64,000 bases of DNA from Tridacna crocea (Eukaryota; Mollusca; Bivalvia; Cardiida; Cardiidae): the NCBI GenBank assembly GCA_943736015.1, contig OX031061.1, positions 60,456,192 to 60,520,191 on the forward strand, in the 5' to 3' direction. Below, piece by piece: positions 45,292 through 57,883 of the stretch; the first letter of the stretch is position 1; each line of letters starts with the position of its first letter. Position numbers and translations under genes: made by a program. A model generated the notes under the pieces. That model had not been told where the DNA came from. It worked only from the letters and a program-made list of their open reading frames with translations, and made no database searches.

Positions 45292-46985
45292 TTTTAGCTA
45301 ATCTTAGCACGAAGTGCTCATGAAGAGCTGTTGTGATCAATCACCGTCCGCCTGCGTCCATCGTCCATGCGTCGTCCGTCCCTCCGTTCACATCTACAAT
45401 TATTAAGCAGTCACCACCAAACTTGAACAAAATAAATATGTCCACAAGATCTCGGATGAGTGTGATTATGAGTCTAATCAAACGAGAACAACTGGAGTTA
45501 TTTGCGCTTGAATTAGAAAAAAATTGCTATATTTAACTTTGTTTACACTCAAGCATCTACAATTATTAATCAATCTTGGTCAATATTATGACCATAAGAT
45601 CTCGGATGAGTTTGATTATGGGTCTAATCGGACCAGAACGACGGGTGTTATTTGCCCTTGAATAAGAAAAAATGCTATATTTGACTTTGCTTACACTCTA
45701 GCATCTACAATTTTAACCAATCAGCATCAAACTTGGTTAATAAAAGGACCGGCACGTATAGCTCAGTTGGTAGAGCGTAGGATTCGTGATTATGAGGGCG
45801 TAGGTTCGATCCCTACGGCTGGCCATTTGAAATTACTAATAGTCTTTCGGATGAGACGTTACACCGAGGTCCCGTGCAAAAGTTAAGATGGGTTTCGTCC
45901 AGTCCTATCCCCCGAAACAATACCTACAGTCTTCAGAGGTCGTCGCCCGTATGGGAAACCTGTGGTGATGATAAATAAACGTAAATTCAATCAATTCTAG
46001 GTCAAAATACTTATGACCGTAAGATCTCAGATGAGTCTGATAATGGGTCTTATATGACCAGAACGACTGGAGGTGTTTGCCCTTGAATTAGGTTATATAG
46101 AATAGTTCTTTATCCGTTTCATAACTTTGTCATCTCCGGTCCGATTGACTTGGCATTTGTGTTTGTTGCAATAATACAGAGAGCAGTGTGAAAGAATCAT
46201 AACTCTATCCCATACTTTGTGTTAGTTATTTCCCTTTGACCGTCATTTTTCAGCATGTTCTGCTTGTCGGGAATATAACTTTATCATCTCTAGCCTGAAC
46301 ATTTGATCAAATTTGATATGCATGATTGTTGAAAAATTATGGGGTGCAGTGCACAAGAACCATAACTCTTACTAGCAGGAATTTTGAGTTATCACCCGTG
46401 GACCTTCATTTTTTATAGCATTTCTTGCTCATCTGGAGCAAAACTTTGTCATTTTGAGTAGGAATGGCATGAAATATTTTGCGTATTTGTTGCAATATTT
46501 GGAAGTACAGTGCACAAGAATTGTAACTCTACCTTGCGCTGTCTTTGCGTTATTTCCCTTTAAACGTCATTTTTATAGATTTTAGTGCTTGTTCGGAATA
46601 TAACTTTGTCATCTAAAGTCAGAACGACATCAAATTTGGTATGCATGTATGTTGCAATATTACCGAGTACTGTGCGCAAGAGCAATAACCCCACCTAGCT
46701 CGGATTTTGAGTAATTCCCTTTCGATCTTCATTTTTACAGTAATATTTGCTTATCCGGAATGGAACTCTAAAGTCTTAAGTCAAATTGATTTGAAACTTT
46801 GTAAATATGTTTGTTGCGTTACCTGCCCTTCCTCGGCAACTGGCGGTGAGATGGCCATGTTTTGCCATAATTTGCAGCTCTTGTTTTATTATCATTTGGC
46901 CTTGAACTTCAATATTTAGTATTCATCTTCATTCGTAGTGCTCAGGTGTGTGATATAGGGCTATCGTCGTCGTGTTGTTCTCTTC
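45292..46985 (+). mobile_element. Dispersed tandem-unit element, unit b
   Basis: Orthologue of 32482-34066, with an extra stretch near the left end (GCACGAAGTGCTCATGAAGAGC), which is the fuller form of the terminal hairpin. Confidence 0.75.
45750..45990 (+). mobile_element. Nested SINE, unit b
   Basis: The A box TATAGCTCAGTTGGTAGAGC and B box TAGGTTCGATCCCTA are better preserved than in unit a. The body is shortened after CCGAGGTCCCGTG. Confidence 0.75.
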
Positions 46986-47390
46986 TTTTATCAATGATTG
47001 TGATTAATTTGTTATCTTGAAAAATAAACCTAACTAAAAGTTCCTCTTTCTAATAAAATGAAAAAGAAGGAGAAAGATGCAAATTCTCTCAAGTGTTTAT
47101 TTTTTAAACCATACTTCATCATAATGAGCCACGATAAAAAGTGTTTGACTATTCATTTTCCAGCTACTCTTTCGCCGTCTATGTGTTTTAAAAGAACATT
47201 TCTTGGGTTTTTTTGTTGTTGTTGATTTTGGTTCTGGAAATGGCGGTCGTATTTCGGGATTGCATATTGCTCTGTTTTTCAAGATTCCTAACCATTGAGC
47301 ATAATAAGCAAAAAGAAACATCTCTTGGTGAAAGGACGCTATTCAGGACTGCTCTACTTTTCGGTATGAATATATGGTTATTTTTTGCTC

Positions 47391-49780
47391 ACTTTAGCAC
47401 AAGTGCTAAAGCTGAGCTGCATGCCGTCCGTCGTCCGTCAACAATTTCTTTAAACATCTACTTCTCTTAAACCACTGGGCCAATCTTCTTAAAACTTGGC
47501 AGGGATGTTCCTAGGGTAAAACTCTACCAAAATGTTTAAAGAATTGAATTCCAACCACAACTCTTGTTGCCATGGCAACAAAAAGGAAAAAAATATAAAA
47601 TCTTTGAAAATCTTCTCTGAAACTAGATGGCGTAGAGTTTTGATATTTGGTATGTGGTGTCTCCTATTGGACCTCTACCAAATTTGTTCAAATTATGCCC
47701 CTAGGGTCAAAACTGGCCCCGACCCTGGAGTCACAAGTTTGAGCATAGGAACAAAGAAGGAAAACTGAAAATTTTCTTCTCTGAAACTAGAAAGCGAAGA
47801 GCTTTGATATCTGGTCTGTTTCATCCCCTAGTGGACCTCTACCTAGTTTGTTTAAATTATGCCCCTGGGGTCAAAACTGGCCCCGACCCTAGAGTCACAA
47901 GTTTGAGCATAGGAACAAAGAAGGAAAACTTTGAAAATCGTCTTTTCTGAAACTAGACAGTGAAGAGCTTTGATATCTGGTCTGTTTCATCTCCTAGTGG
48001 ATCTCTATCTACTTTGTTCAAATCATGCCCCTGGGGTCAAAACTGACCCCTCCCGGGGGGGTCAAATGTTTGAGCATAGGAACAAAGAAGGAAAACTTTG
48101 AAAATCGTCTTTTCTGAAACTTGAAAACGAAGAGCTTTGATATCTGGTCTGTTTCATCTCCTAGTGGATCTCTATCGACTCTCTTCAAATCATGCCCCTC
48201 GGGTCAAAACTGACCCCTCCCCGGGGGTCAAAAGTATGAGCATAGGAACAAAAAAGGAAAACTTTAAAAATCTTCTCCTCTGAAACTAGATAATGTAGAG
48301 CTTTGATATTTGGTATGTAGCATGTCCTAGTTGACTTCTACCTAGAACTGGCTCCGTCCCGGGGTTACAAGTTCAAACATAGGAACAAAGAATGAAAACT
48401 TTAATATTCTTCTTCTCAAAAACTGAAAGGCATAGAGCTTTGATATTTGGTATGTAGCATTTCCTAGTTGACGTCTACGATTTTTATTTATATGATGCAC
48501 TTGGGGTCAAAACTGGCGCAGCCACGGGGTCATAGGTTCGAACACAGGAACAAAGAAGGAAAACTTTAAAAAATTTCTTCTCTGAAACTTGATGGTGTAG
48601 ATCTTTGATATTTGGCCTGTAGCAATTCCTTGTAGACCTTTACCAACTTTATTCATATGATGCCCCTGGGGTCAAACCTGGTCCTGCCCCGGGGATCACA
48701 AGTTCGAGCATAGCAACAAAGAAAGAAAATTTTAAAATTCTTCTTCTCTAAAACTAGTAGGCATAAAGCTTTGATATTTGGCATGTAGCAATTCCTAGTG
48801 GATCTCAATTACGTGTGTTCATATTATGCCCTTGGGGTCAAAACTAGCCCTGCCCCGGGGGTCACAGGTTCGAACCTCACAACAAAGAAGGAAACCTTTA
48901 AAAATCTTCTTCTCTGAAACCTGAAGTAACAGAGCTTTGATATTTGGTATGCAGAATCTTCTAGTGGACCTCTACCAAGTTTGGTCTTATGATGTCCCTG
49001 TCGTCAAAACTGGCCCTGGCCGGAGGTCACAGGCTGGAACATAGGAACAAAGTAGGAAAATTTTAAATTTCCTTTTCTCCAACAATGAATGATAGGGATT
49101 ACTTTAGAACTATTCAAAAAGAGCTCATTCCTCACTTGAAAAAAAAAGCAGTTTAGTTATACTTGAAAACTTCAACATTAATGTATCTGATAAAGAAAAA
49201 GATTTGATACAAACTTTAAGCAGCAAATTTGGCTGCAAGTTGCTTTGAATGAACTAACAACTGACAACCAATCAGCTTTAGATCTTATTTTTGCTAATAC
49301 CCAAGGCCCAACAGGTACCATAAAAACATACTGGTCAGATAATAAAATTGTTTACTTCCATATATAAATATTGAACAAGGCAGACCATTATAGAAATGTA
49401 CTATACTAGTCATTGTTTACCTCTATACATAAATATTGAACAAATCAGACCATAATAGAAATGTACTATATTAGTCAAAATTTATACCGTTTCAATATTT
49501 CCCTAATAAAAAATCTCCCTATTTTAATATTGTATTCTGTTATATTTTCCCATAAATAAAGGTTTAAAGAAAGGCTAGAGGGAAAATCAATTCATATTTT
49601 AAAAGTAATATTTATTAGTAGCAAAAGAATAGGTGATTCCCTCCACCCCCATACCCCCTGTCAAAGTCAAGACATTACAATAAGGTCAGGTTATGTAGAC
49701 AGTTTAAAGATCATCACATTAACATAATGGAAATAAAGCTATAGTCTGAGGTGAGCGCTCCAGGGCCAATAGCCCTCTTG
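47391..49780 (+). mobile_element. 2.4 kb element present only in unit b
   Basis: The left edge GCTCACTTTAGCACAAGTGC (hairpin) leads into CCGTCCGTCGTCCGTC, and the right edge is GGCCAATAGCCCTCTTG. Internal units of about 165 bp carry CAAAACTGGCCCCGACCC, AAGTTTGAGCATAGGAACAAAG and GAGCTTTGATATTTGG, in reverse sense to 20406-22214. Units a and c are continuous across the site (TTAATTTTACTATTAACTTC at 34475-34494), so insertion followed the unit duplication. An endonuclease fragment is nested near the right end. Confidence 0.85.
49100..49375 (+). pseudogene. Endonuclease/exonuclease-like fragment nested in the unit b element
   Basis: Frames read RTIQKELIPHL, SLVILENFNINVSDKEKD, then (shifted) LDLIFANTQGPTGTI and YWSDNKIVYF. 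The GDFN-like, LDLIF and YWSDHK order is the C-terminal part of AP-endonuclease-like domains of LINEs or of some Helitron helicases. Asp in the GDFN-like motif is Glu here. It is degenerate. Confidence 0.55.
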
Positions 49781-50366
49781 TTTACTATTAACTTCGAGAT
49801 TTTAAATTTTTTAACGTCCTTGAAGCGTTCTACATATATTGTATGTTTAAAAAAGGTGAACTATCCGAGGACGCACATAACTTATCCTAATCGTTTTTGT
49901 AAGTGAGGTTGAATATTTTATCTGCCAACCACATAACACCTGTTTTGCTGCTTTAAATCGTTTCAAATCCAGTTAAAATATATCATGACAACCGGTATAC
50001 CTGTCCTAGTGTTCCATTTAGTATTACAACGTATAAAACTCTTTTTAAGGTGTCGGCTGCTATCCACGAAGCAATAATCAGCGATAAGAGAATATATCTG
50101 TCGCATTGACAATAACAACTTGAAAAAAAAGTTCACGATCTCCGTTTTGAACTCAACCGATGAATAGTAAAACGCACTACTGCTTGTCAATACGATAGAA
50201 ATTAAACGAGAATAAAATCTTGGCGAAGGGCGTAAAGCCGTGAAAATAGCTGAGCGAAGTCTTTTTCCAGTCCGAATTTCGATATAAGCAGGAACAGCAT
50301 TATCCCGCTCTTGACTTTATATTATGAAACACAAATCTGTCTTTCTTATGCTCCCCAATTCATCTG

Positions 50367-50387
50367 TTTGTCTGTCTGTCTGTCTGT
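50367..50387. repeat. (TCTG)n microsatellite, unit b
   Basis: Orthologous to the longer array at 35306-35356. Confidence 0.9.
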
Positions 50388-51170
50388 GCTCGTCCTTTTC
50401 TATCATTCAAGATAAAGCAGGCAACTTTAATTTACCAAGATCAATTAGATCACAAACAAGTTAAGGCTGTATAAAGTGCCTCACTATAATGTTTTCTCCT
50501 ACGAGAGAGCATTCAATATACCCTAGCCCATTTACCCAAGAGTATTAGAGTCAGCGCAATATACATTTCACCACACAATTTCGTTGGTTTCAAATTACCT
50601 ACGGAAAAGACTTTTGTTTACATTGTTGGAAAATAATAAAATTCTGGTAGCCTGTGTTTTTTTCCCTTTACCAATTGTCGTTTGCAAAAAGCTTTCAACT
50701 AGGACTCTGTCTGGAACTTTCGTCCGGTAGAATGTTTAACTCTTTCACTACCAATGTTGGACAGCTTTTGCGGATGGCATAGATCAAGATCAAACTGCAC
50801 AAAACGTGCAGACTGATCTTGAAACTACGTCTTGCGCTTCTTGATACTACTCTCTGACCAAAATCAGGGCCTGCATTAACCAACCACTATTGAGAATATT
50901 CTTACTCTTATTCTCCAAGGTTTTCTATATTTGTAAGTGACACCATTCGGTTTAGCCAACCAGTAGTTGTGTTACTTACAAATGTATAAAATTCTGGAGA
51001 ATAAGACTTTTAACGTTCTTAAGAATGGTTGGTGAACACGGGTCCAGATTCAACAACAACGAGAATGAACGAGAATGTAATTTTAGACTTCGAGAAATCT
51101 GGAAACCATTTATTTGACACCGGAAGAATCAATGATGATCATTCTGATGTTGGTTCTTCACTGTTAGATA

Positions 51171-51429
51171 TGGTGTGCAACACACGAAATGGGGCATTCG
51201 AACATCTGCGTAAAGTGTCGTCTCGGATCAGCCTGCGCAATCCGCGCAGGCTAATCCGAGACGGCACTTTACGACTACATTAGATTTTGTGCTACAGTAG
51301 ACTTGCGTAAAACAGAAAATCACATAAAATCGGAAAGTATCCTTTTGGATGCGCCTGTACGGACTGCACACGCTGATCAGAGACGACACTTTACGCAAAT
51401 GTCCGAATGACCCTTTGCTGCACTCCATA
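51171..51429. mobile_element. Foldback MITE family D, unit b
   Basis: Orthologue of 36209-36467, nearly identical. Confidence 0.85.
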
Positions 51430-52015
51430 TTAAGTCACTTGTGCTGTTAAAAACAGGCATTAAATGTGCATTATTTCATATTTTCTGGTAGTTTATCGAG
51501 ATATAGGGGTGAAACATTTTTCCATATTTCAAGGTTACGACCGCTGGAAAATACTGATTTTATTTCCCAACTTTACAGTTGACGGCGGAATTAGTAGTTA
51601 CCGCGCTCTTGTTACCAAAGTAAAATATTACTCAACCAAATAGACGACACGATTCACCACAGCCCTGAGCAAAGTTTCCAAGTCCCCTGCTATCTGACTG
51701 TACAACCATTACCATTGCTTATGAAGAGGAGTCCAGGGATAATTTTATATCCAGACTTAACAAATGTTTAGACTGTATGATAATGGATCCAAAGTAATAA
51801 TTTGACTTGCTGGTTATTTTGCACCACTAACATGCATTTAGCCTCCCTTTGACTAAAACATTTCTTGCTTAGACTAGATTGTAGTTGCAGCCGTCGATGA
51901 TGGTCCAGTTAATACAGAGGATGAACTATAATCGAGATAACAGAAGGCCAAGGTACAAAATATATTTTGAAACAAAAACGGAATTGTAAAGAATCATTCT
52001 TTTTCCATTCAACAG

Positions 52016-52136
52016 GTGTGGAAATGAACGAGATGAACGCCATTGCATCAGATCAATAGCACGTGTCGGATGTTAGACGTTACAACGACCTGAAATCCTT
52101 ATATCACAAATGTATGACCTTGCGTGTACAGTTAAA
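52016..52136 (+). pseudogene. Extra exon 8 copy (8'), unit b, with stop
   Basis: Orthologue of 37054-37174 with an additional in-frame TAG at 52057-52059 and the same one-base loss. Confidence 0.8.
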
Positions 52137-53719
52137 TCGGGTTTATTGTATCACAATAAAAGTGTAAAGAATGCCCCATATTTGTTGTTTTTGCTTCAAA
52201 ATAATTTTGAGGCCTCGTCCCTTCGTTTACAGGTCTGTGTCAAGGTCCCGAACAACAACTCTTTAAAGATCAAGAGAAATTGTTGCGCATTAAATGCTAC
52301 AATAACGCATACCTTAAACTCTCCCCACATGATATGTTTTTAAAGTCGGTTCACATTGCAAATATTTACAGACATTTACATTCAGGTGTTTACAAATAAT
52401 GGGATTTGTCTTCAATACTTTAGAAAACAGAATGTGAAAAGAAAAAAACGCTGATGAGTCGTATATTCTCTTTTTCAGACAATAATTTCGTTTTTAAAGT
52501 TTTGTTCTCAAGAGTCGTTAAACAAGGGTTGGTTTGATAAAAGGTTGATACTTGACCCGGATCAGTATTCATCAAGCAGTCTAAATTAAGATTTAGAATG
52601 TAATACAGAATCTGATTGGCTAAACCATTTGGTTTAGCCAATCAGGTATTGTATTACTTCCAAAGTTAGAACATTCTGGACTGAGAAAGTTCTTAAGAAT
52701 GGTTGGTGAATACGGATTCTGAATGGCATTTCTATCGGATAAACAATGTTTGTTGATATATGGGAAGATGCAACTGTCTGAACAGGATTATACCAAAGGC
52801 ATTTGATTCAGTGTGCACGACTTGAAGGTGGTGATATATTGTACATTAAGTGCACCAAATACCTCCATTTTTTCAACTTTATTTCGACGTTCTATGTAAT
52901 ATAAATGCATATTTTTTCTAAATCTATAACATTTTTTTGACAAAGCGTAAAATAAATATGCAAGAAAGACATAAAATACGATACCATGTCACTTGTATCT
53001 ATGGCAGGCAATCCAAAACAAAATTGATTTTATATACATAATGAGTTCTGCAATTATTATGTAAGTATATTTACAGTTTATTATTTAAACTCAGTTTTAT
53101 TTATCTATCATATATATCCAGGATATACTTATATATCCAGCTATTTACTTTGACCATTATCAATCAGCACTAAAAGAGCGTTAGATATAAATATGAAGAT
53201 GCGCAATATATAGCTGAACATTCCAGTACCTTTAAGTATACTAAATAGAAATTAAATTGAATGAGATTTGTTCGTAAGGCTGAAACAGAAAACCTCTACC
53301 ACCATTTGCTTTGAAGCTCGTGCCAAAGGCTTTATTTCAGATCAACCACAAGTTCTTAAAGCAAGACATTACAAAGATCTAACACAGGACACAGTGAGCT
53401 GAATATCTCTAATAACATAATATATATGTCAATATCTAACTTATTGTTTCCTTCCTTATCTACTTAAAATAACACTACAAAACTTAGCCTTATATTCTAC
53501 AGTCTTATTTTCCACCTTATATTCTCCACTTTTTTTTTCTCCACAGCCTATCCATAAAAAAGTGTTTTGAAGTTTCATTTTGGTTTCGGTACAACAGTTA
53601 TCATTTTTAGTGTACACTTAACACGATACTAACTTAACTCGTTAATTTCGAAATATGAGCACCTGTTCCCCTATACTCCAACACGGACAGATACAACATC
53701 CATGATGTCGATATTTAAA
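52137..53719. other. Gene-free stretch of unit b
   Basis: It parallels 37175-38759, including the GATTGGCTAAACCA foldback half (about 52608-52650). No exon was recognised. Confidence 0.45.
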
Positions 53720-54360
53720 GCTCAAAGCCAGTGAATGAATCACAAGAATTGGAGCATCTTAGAGAGAAATCATGTATCTATTGGGCATTTACTTTATTGA
53801 ACTTAATTAAAGTGAATAGGGTTCTCCCTGTATTTTTGTACTAAAGCAAGATGGAACTTTTCGTATGTGCACTGACTATAGAAACGTTAATGACCATGAC
53901 TAATTTGTCAAGAGTAGATGACTGCATTGACAATATTGGTCACATAAAATATGTTACCAGATTTTATCTTCTGAAAGGCTTTTGACAAATTCCTTCCACT
54001 GGAGGAGCCCCCCCCCCCCCCCCATTTGTTACCCCGATGGACTCTCTCAATACAAATTTATGCACTTTGGGATAAAAAAAAAAAACTCGGCGGCAACATC
54101 TCAACGTCTTAAAACATGATAATATTCGGATTGGACGACTGTAGAGGCTACATCGATGATGTAATCATTCTCATCGATGATTGGTATAAACTTATAAAGA
54201 CTTTCCGAGAATTTTTTGGCAGACTGAGTAATATTTGTGCTCTTGTTGTGCTCTAGGTAAAACCAATACAAGCTAAAGCATTTTTTCAAGCTATTTCTGA
54301 TTTTTGTGTACCTACATGCAAAAGCCAACTTCTAAGATTTCTTAGTTCGGCTGGTTACTT
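53720..54360 (+). pseudogene. Ty3/Gypsy reverse transcriptase remnant, unit c
   Basis: Orthologue of 38760-39402 with the same breaks, plus a C-run grown to about 19 bases at 54008-54023 and a small deletion before VKPI. Confidence 0.8.
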
Positions 54361-54600
54361 GCTCTTATCTATTTGCAAGTTAAACTATTGTTAACTTAGG
54401 TATCAGGAACCAGAAATTGCATACTTATCGTATTCTAGACCTTATATTGATTGAGAGGAGGGACTTAATCTAGATCTTGTTCTAAGATTACAAATTGTTA
54501 AATTTTACTCAATATTAAATCTTAGTGTACTCTGTTGTCCTTTTATACATTCATAAATTTTGTTAATCGTTAGAGGCTTGTTGCTGGTTCGCTCGTAACA
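54361..54600 (+). repeat. Truncated 3' LTR fragment, unit c
   Basis: It has the same truncation point as unit b (after GGTTACTTGCTCTTATC), showing that one event was inherited by both. Confidence 0.8.
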
Positions 54601-55462
54601 ATATAAACATGCTTTTATTGGTAAGGTCATCAGACCTCTCCAATAGTGGTGAGTTTGAAAAGCAGACTGCCCTCCGCTGTCTAAATCCATTTTTCTTGCA
54701 AAATTGTTCTTGTATACAATCAGTTTCGTCATTGTTTTGTAAATAAAGCGAAAAAACAGGAAACAGACGTGGTTCATTTTTTTCATTTGACGATTTCAGA
54801 AAAGATTTGTTATATTAATCTGCCATGTTTGCAAATAACCTGTGAAATAATTGTAAGTTTTCATTAAGCAAATAAATCCCACCAGAAGGGAAAAAAGAAT
54901 AATTACGTTAAAGAAGGGAAAGAAGACCGATGGACAATGATCGCCTTGTAAAGCATATGCGGTTTCCACGAGGCGGCTGTTTTACTTGTTTGTTTACACG
55001 TACCAAAAACATATTAAAATCAAAAGCTAATAAACACATTTGAACACATTTGCATTGACCTCTCCTGGGTTCTTTTGCAAAGAAGCCAACTTGTTTAAAA
55101 CTACTTTGGTCACAGGTTGGTAACATAACTGTGTCCATGAGATAATTCATATCTACAACGGCAACAACTGCAGTGAATGTCTTTCGTCCGCGAAAATCTC
55201 GATCGAATTAAAAAGCAAATGGCTTGCAAAATGAAAATAAATAATAAACTGTTTGTGGGAGTAAATGTATCCAGAATCTTTCCGATCGAAAGCTGTCGTC
55301 ACAGGAGATTTCTAATTTACAGCGGTGATTTCTACGGTGTTCGACAGGAATTTTCTGTTTTAGTTTGTTGTTATTTTATTGATTTATTTTTGTCGCTGAT
55401 TTATTGTTATAAAAATTCTGCAATATAAATAAAACATTTGCATTATCTTTTGTCGCCAACAG

Positions 55463-55736
55463 CTAGAATGATACTTGAACACATTTGGCACCAAAGCCGA
55501 AGTTCTCGGTGCGATCAACAAGGTGCGATTCCTCGGTGGTATCACGAGGATCGGCGACGCCCTAGAGGTAGTTCGAACCCAGATGTTCCAATATTCCCAT
55601 GGGGATCGTTCGGACGCCGACAATATGGTTATAGTATTGACCGATGGTCGGTCGAACGATAAATCGGACACAATTCATGAAGCCAACAATTTGCACAAAG
55701 TCAGCCATGACGTCATCAGTATCGTAGTTGGGCAAG
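55463..55736 (+). pseudogene. vWA exon 7, unit c, with the same nonsense codon
   Basis: It has the TGA at codon 3 (55469-55471) seen in unit b but retains the MIDAS LTDGRS. Splice sites are kept. The shared stop shows common descent from a broken copy. Confidence 0.9.
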
Positions 55737-55801
55737 GTACTGTCTGTGTTCGTAATATAGGATCTATACCGTCTGTTTTAAGTCAGATCTATAAAACACA
55801 T

Positions 55802-55880
55802 CGTCGGTTTACTTCAAAAACCTCGTAATTACAGCTTGTAACAAACTGTAGTTACGAGGTTTTCGAAGTAAACCGACGAC
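55802..55880. repeat. Intron 7 hairpin, unit c
   Basis: Both arms are present (GTCGGTTTACTTCAAAAACC; GGTTTTCGAAGTAAACCGAC), with CTGTAGTTACGAGG next to the loop. Confidence 0.8.
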
Positions 55881-56391
55881 ATATGGGTTATTATGTTGTC
55901 TTAACTGTCTTGATGCTTCTGTTTGACTCAAGCAGCGTGAGAAAATTCGATATTGCGCGAGACTGGAAGTGTAGCGAGATGTCAAAATTTTCCTACACAA
56001 CTAGAGGCAAATACTATCATTTTATTTGAAAACGGTAAGAGTACAAGAAGAACTTTGTCTTTATCATGAATGACAAATAAATATCAAACAGCACATTCTT
56101 AATCAATTAAATTGCAAATCCTTTTTTACGTAGTCTGCGCATGAGATACGTCAGATCATACCATATTTGGAAACGTGTTTTACACCGTGTAGATAAGGAT
56201 TTTTCATTCTGTCTTGTCTTACATCTAATTTGTTTGTCACACATGTATTTGGTTGGGAAACAAATTCAGATATATATGGTGGCATATTTCTTTCGCGAGA
56301 TAAGAGATAGTTATTGCAATAATTTAAGAGAAGTATCGTGATAAAACACAATAAAAATATCGAATGGTCAAGAATCTGTTCGTTTTTGCAG

Positions 56392-56520
56392 GTATCGATT
56401 TAAACGAGCTGAATGCCATTGCATCAGATCGACATGTCACATGATGTGTTTGACGTCCGACAATACAACGACCTTAACAGCCTTATACCACAGATCCCTG
56501 ACCTTGTGTGTACAGCTTAA
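56392..56520 (+). pseudogene. vWA exon 8, unit c, frameshifted
   Basis: A 7-base gain (GACATGTCACATGATG against GACAACATG) makes it 129 instead of 122 bases and destroys the frame after ASDR. Confidence 0.85.
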
Positions 56521-56704
56521 TGGGATTTATTGTATCACACTTAAACATGTCAGATTTTCCCATTATTGTACCTTGTTTCTTTTTATATGTTTAGCCCCTG
56601 CCTAAAGATTTGTTTTCAAAGCGCATAGCCCCCAAATTCTTAAAACACAGATCAACTGAAACTGTTTGGCGTTAATTGTAAACCAATCTAAACAACTCGT
56701 ACAA

Positions 56705-56911
56705 TAAGCCCTTTACCAAACGACAAAGTTTTTAACTGCAGTCGACATATCAAAGAATGCACAAGTGGAAGGATTTAGTCCTATTAGGGTGAAAATATTT
56801 TGGGAAAAGCAGAAAATACTGGTAACCAATATTTTCTCCTTTAACCAATATGTCGTCAAATACCCTATTCCCGAGGATCTTGAAGGCTCTATATTGTAAG
56901 GTAAATGTTAA
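56705..56911. mobile_element. MITE family A, unit c
   Basis: Orthologue of 28870-29075. Confidence 0.65.
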
Positions 56912-57557
56912 ATTCTTGGCTTACATGTAGCATGTACTGTTTATTTGATTACATTGTTACACATAATTGATATATGCATCATTTAACCTGACCTAGGTCA
57001 AAATCATTTATACAATTCATACAAATAAATATTCTGTTGTTACCCTTGGCATCGCTCGGCATAATTATGTCTGAATAGTCTCGGAACTATTTTGTGGGTT
57101 TATGCCAATCAACCTTTAACTAACTGGATAAGCTAATTGAAACTTTCCGGTCAATAGTATTTAAAGCAAATATTGCAATTTCAAATTTATATTATGGGGA
57201 TAATATCTCCTCATCGGACAGTATATACCCGAGATCAGACTGCACTTCTTGTGCAGTCTGATCTTGGAAATACACTGTCCGCAAAATCGCCTGGAGTCGA
57301 GCTTTGTAGGCCAAGGGTTAAATTGCTTGCCTGTGTACTTAAGTACTTTCCCGCGTTTCTATGTAATTTTCCGAATAAAAGTCCGATTTCTATAGTTATG
57401 CCTACTTATATATTTAGCATAAAGGTCAGTTGAATTAAGTAGGCGATACGTCAAATGTCATCATAATGGTGGCTCTGTTTCAGCCTACACCATAGTCGTT
57501 CCATGCTTCCTAATAAACTTTGAGCTTTGAGGTATACTTTTAGATGACGGATTTGTT

Positions 57558-57883
57558 TTAAGGTAAGACCTGTTTAATGCACTTCCGGTGAAAATTCTAT
57601 TTGGTTGATAAATAAGAATAAATAAGGATGCAGAAATAACATTTTTGCACATTTCTCAGAAATTCCGTTTATCTCTATCTTGAAATGAGTTTGATACTTT
57701 TGTTAGTTTTCTAAAATGGGAGGTAATTATTATCTCTTTTTGAATTGAGAATATAGTGGTTTTAAAATTTATAAATGATAATTCAAAGAAGGAAAAAATT
57801 GAAAAAATGATTTGATTATAGCTAATTTTCCATGATGATATTAATGGAAATAGCTGTTTTCCATTACACAGGTCTTACCTTAA
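57558..57883. mobile_element. MITE family B, unit c
   Basis: Virtually identical to 29719-30044, at the same site. Confidence 0.9.

Noticed and set aside
49620..49700. Purine/pyrimidine-rich tract as an origin or regulatory site
   Set aside because: It is part of the decayed tail of the unit b insertion and no specific motif supports a function.
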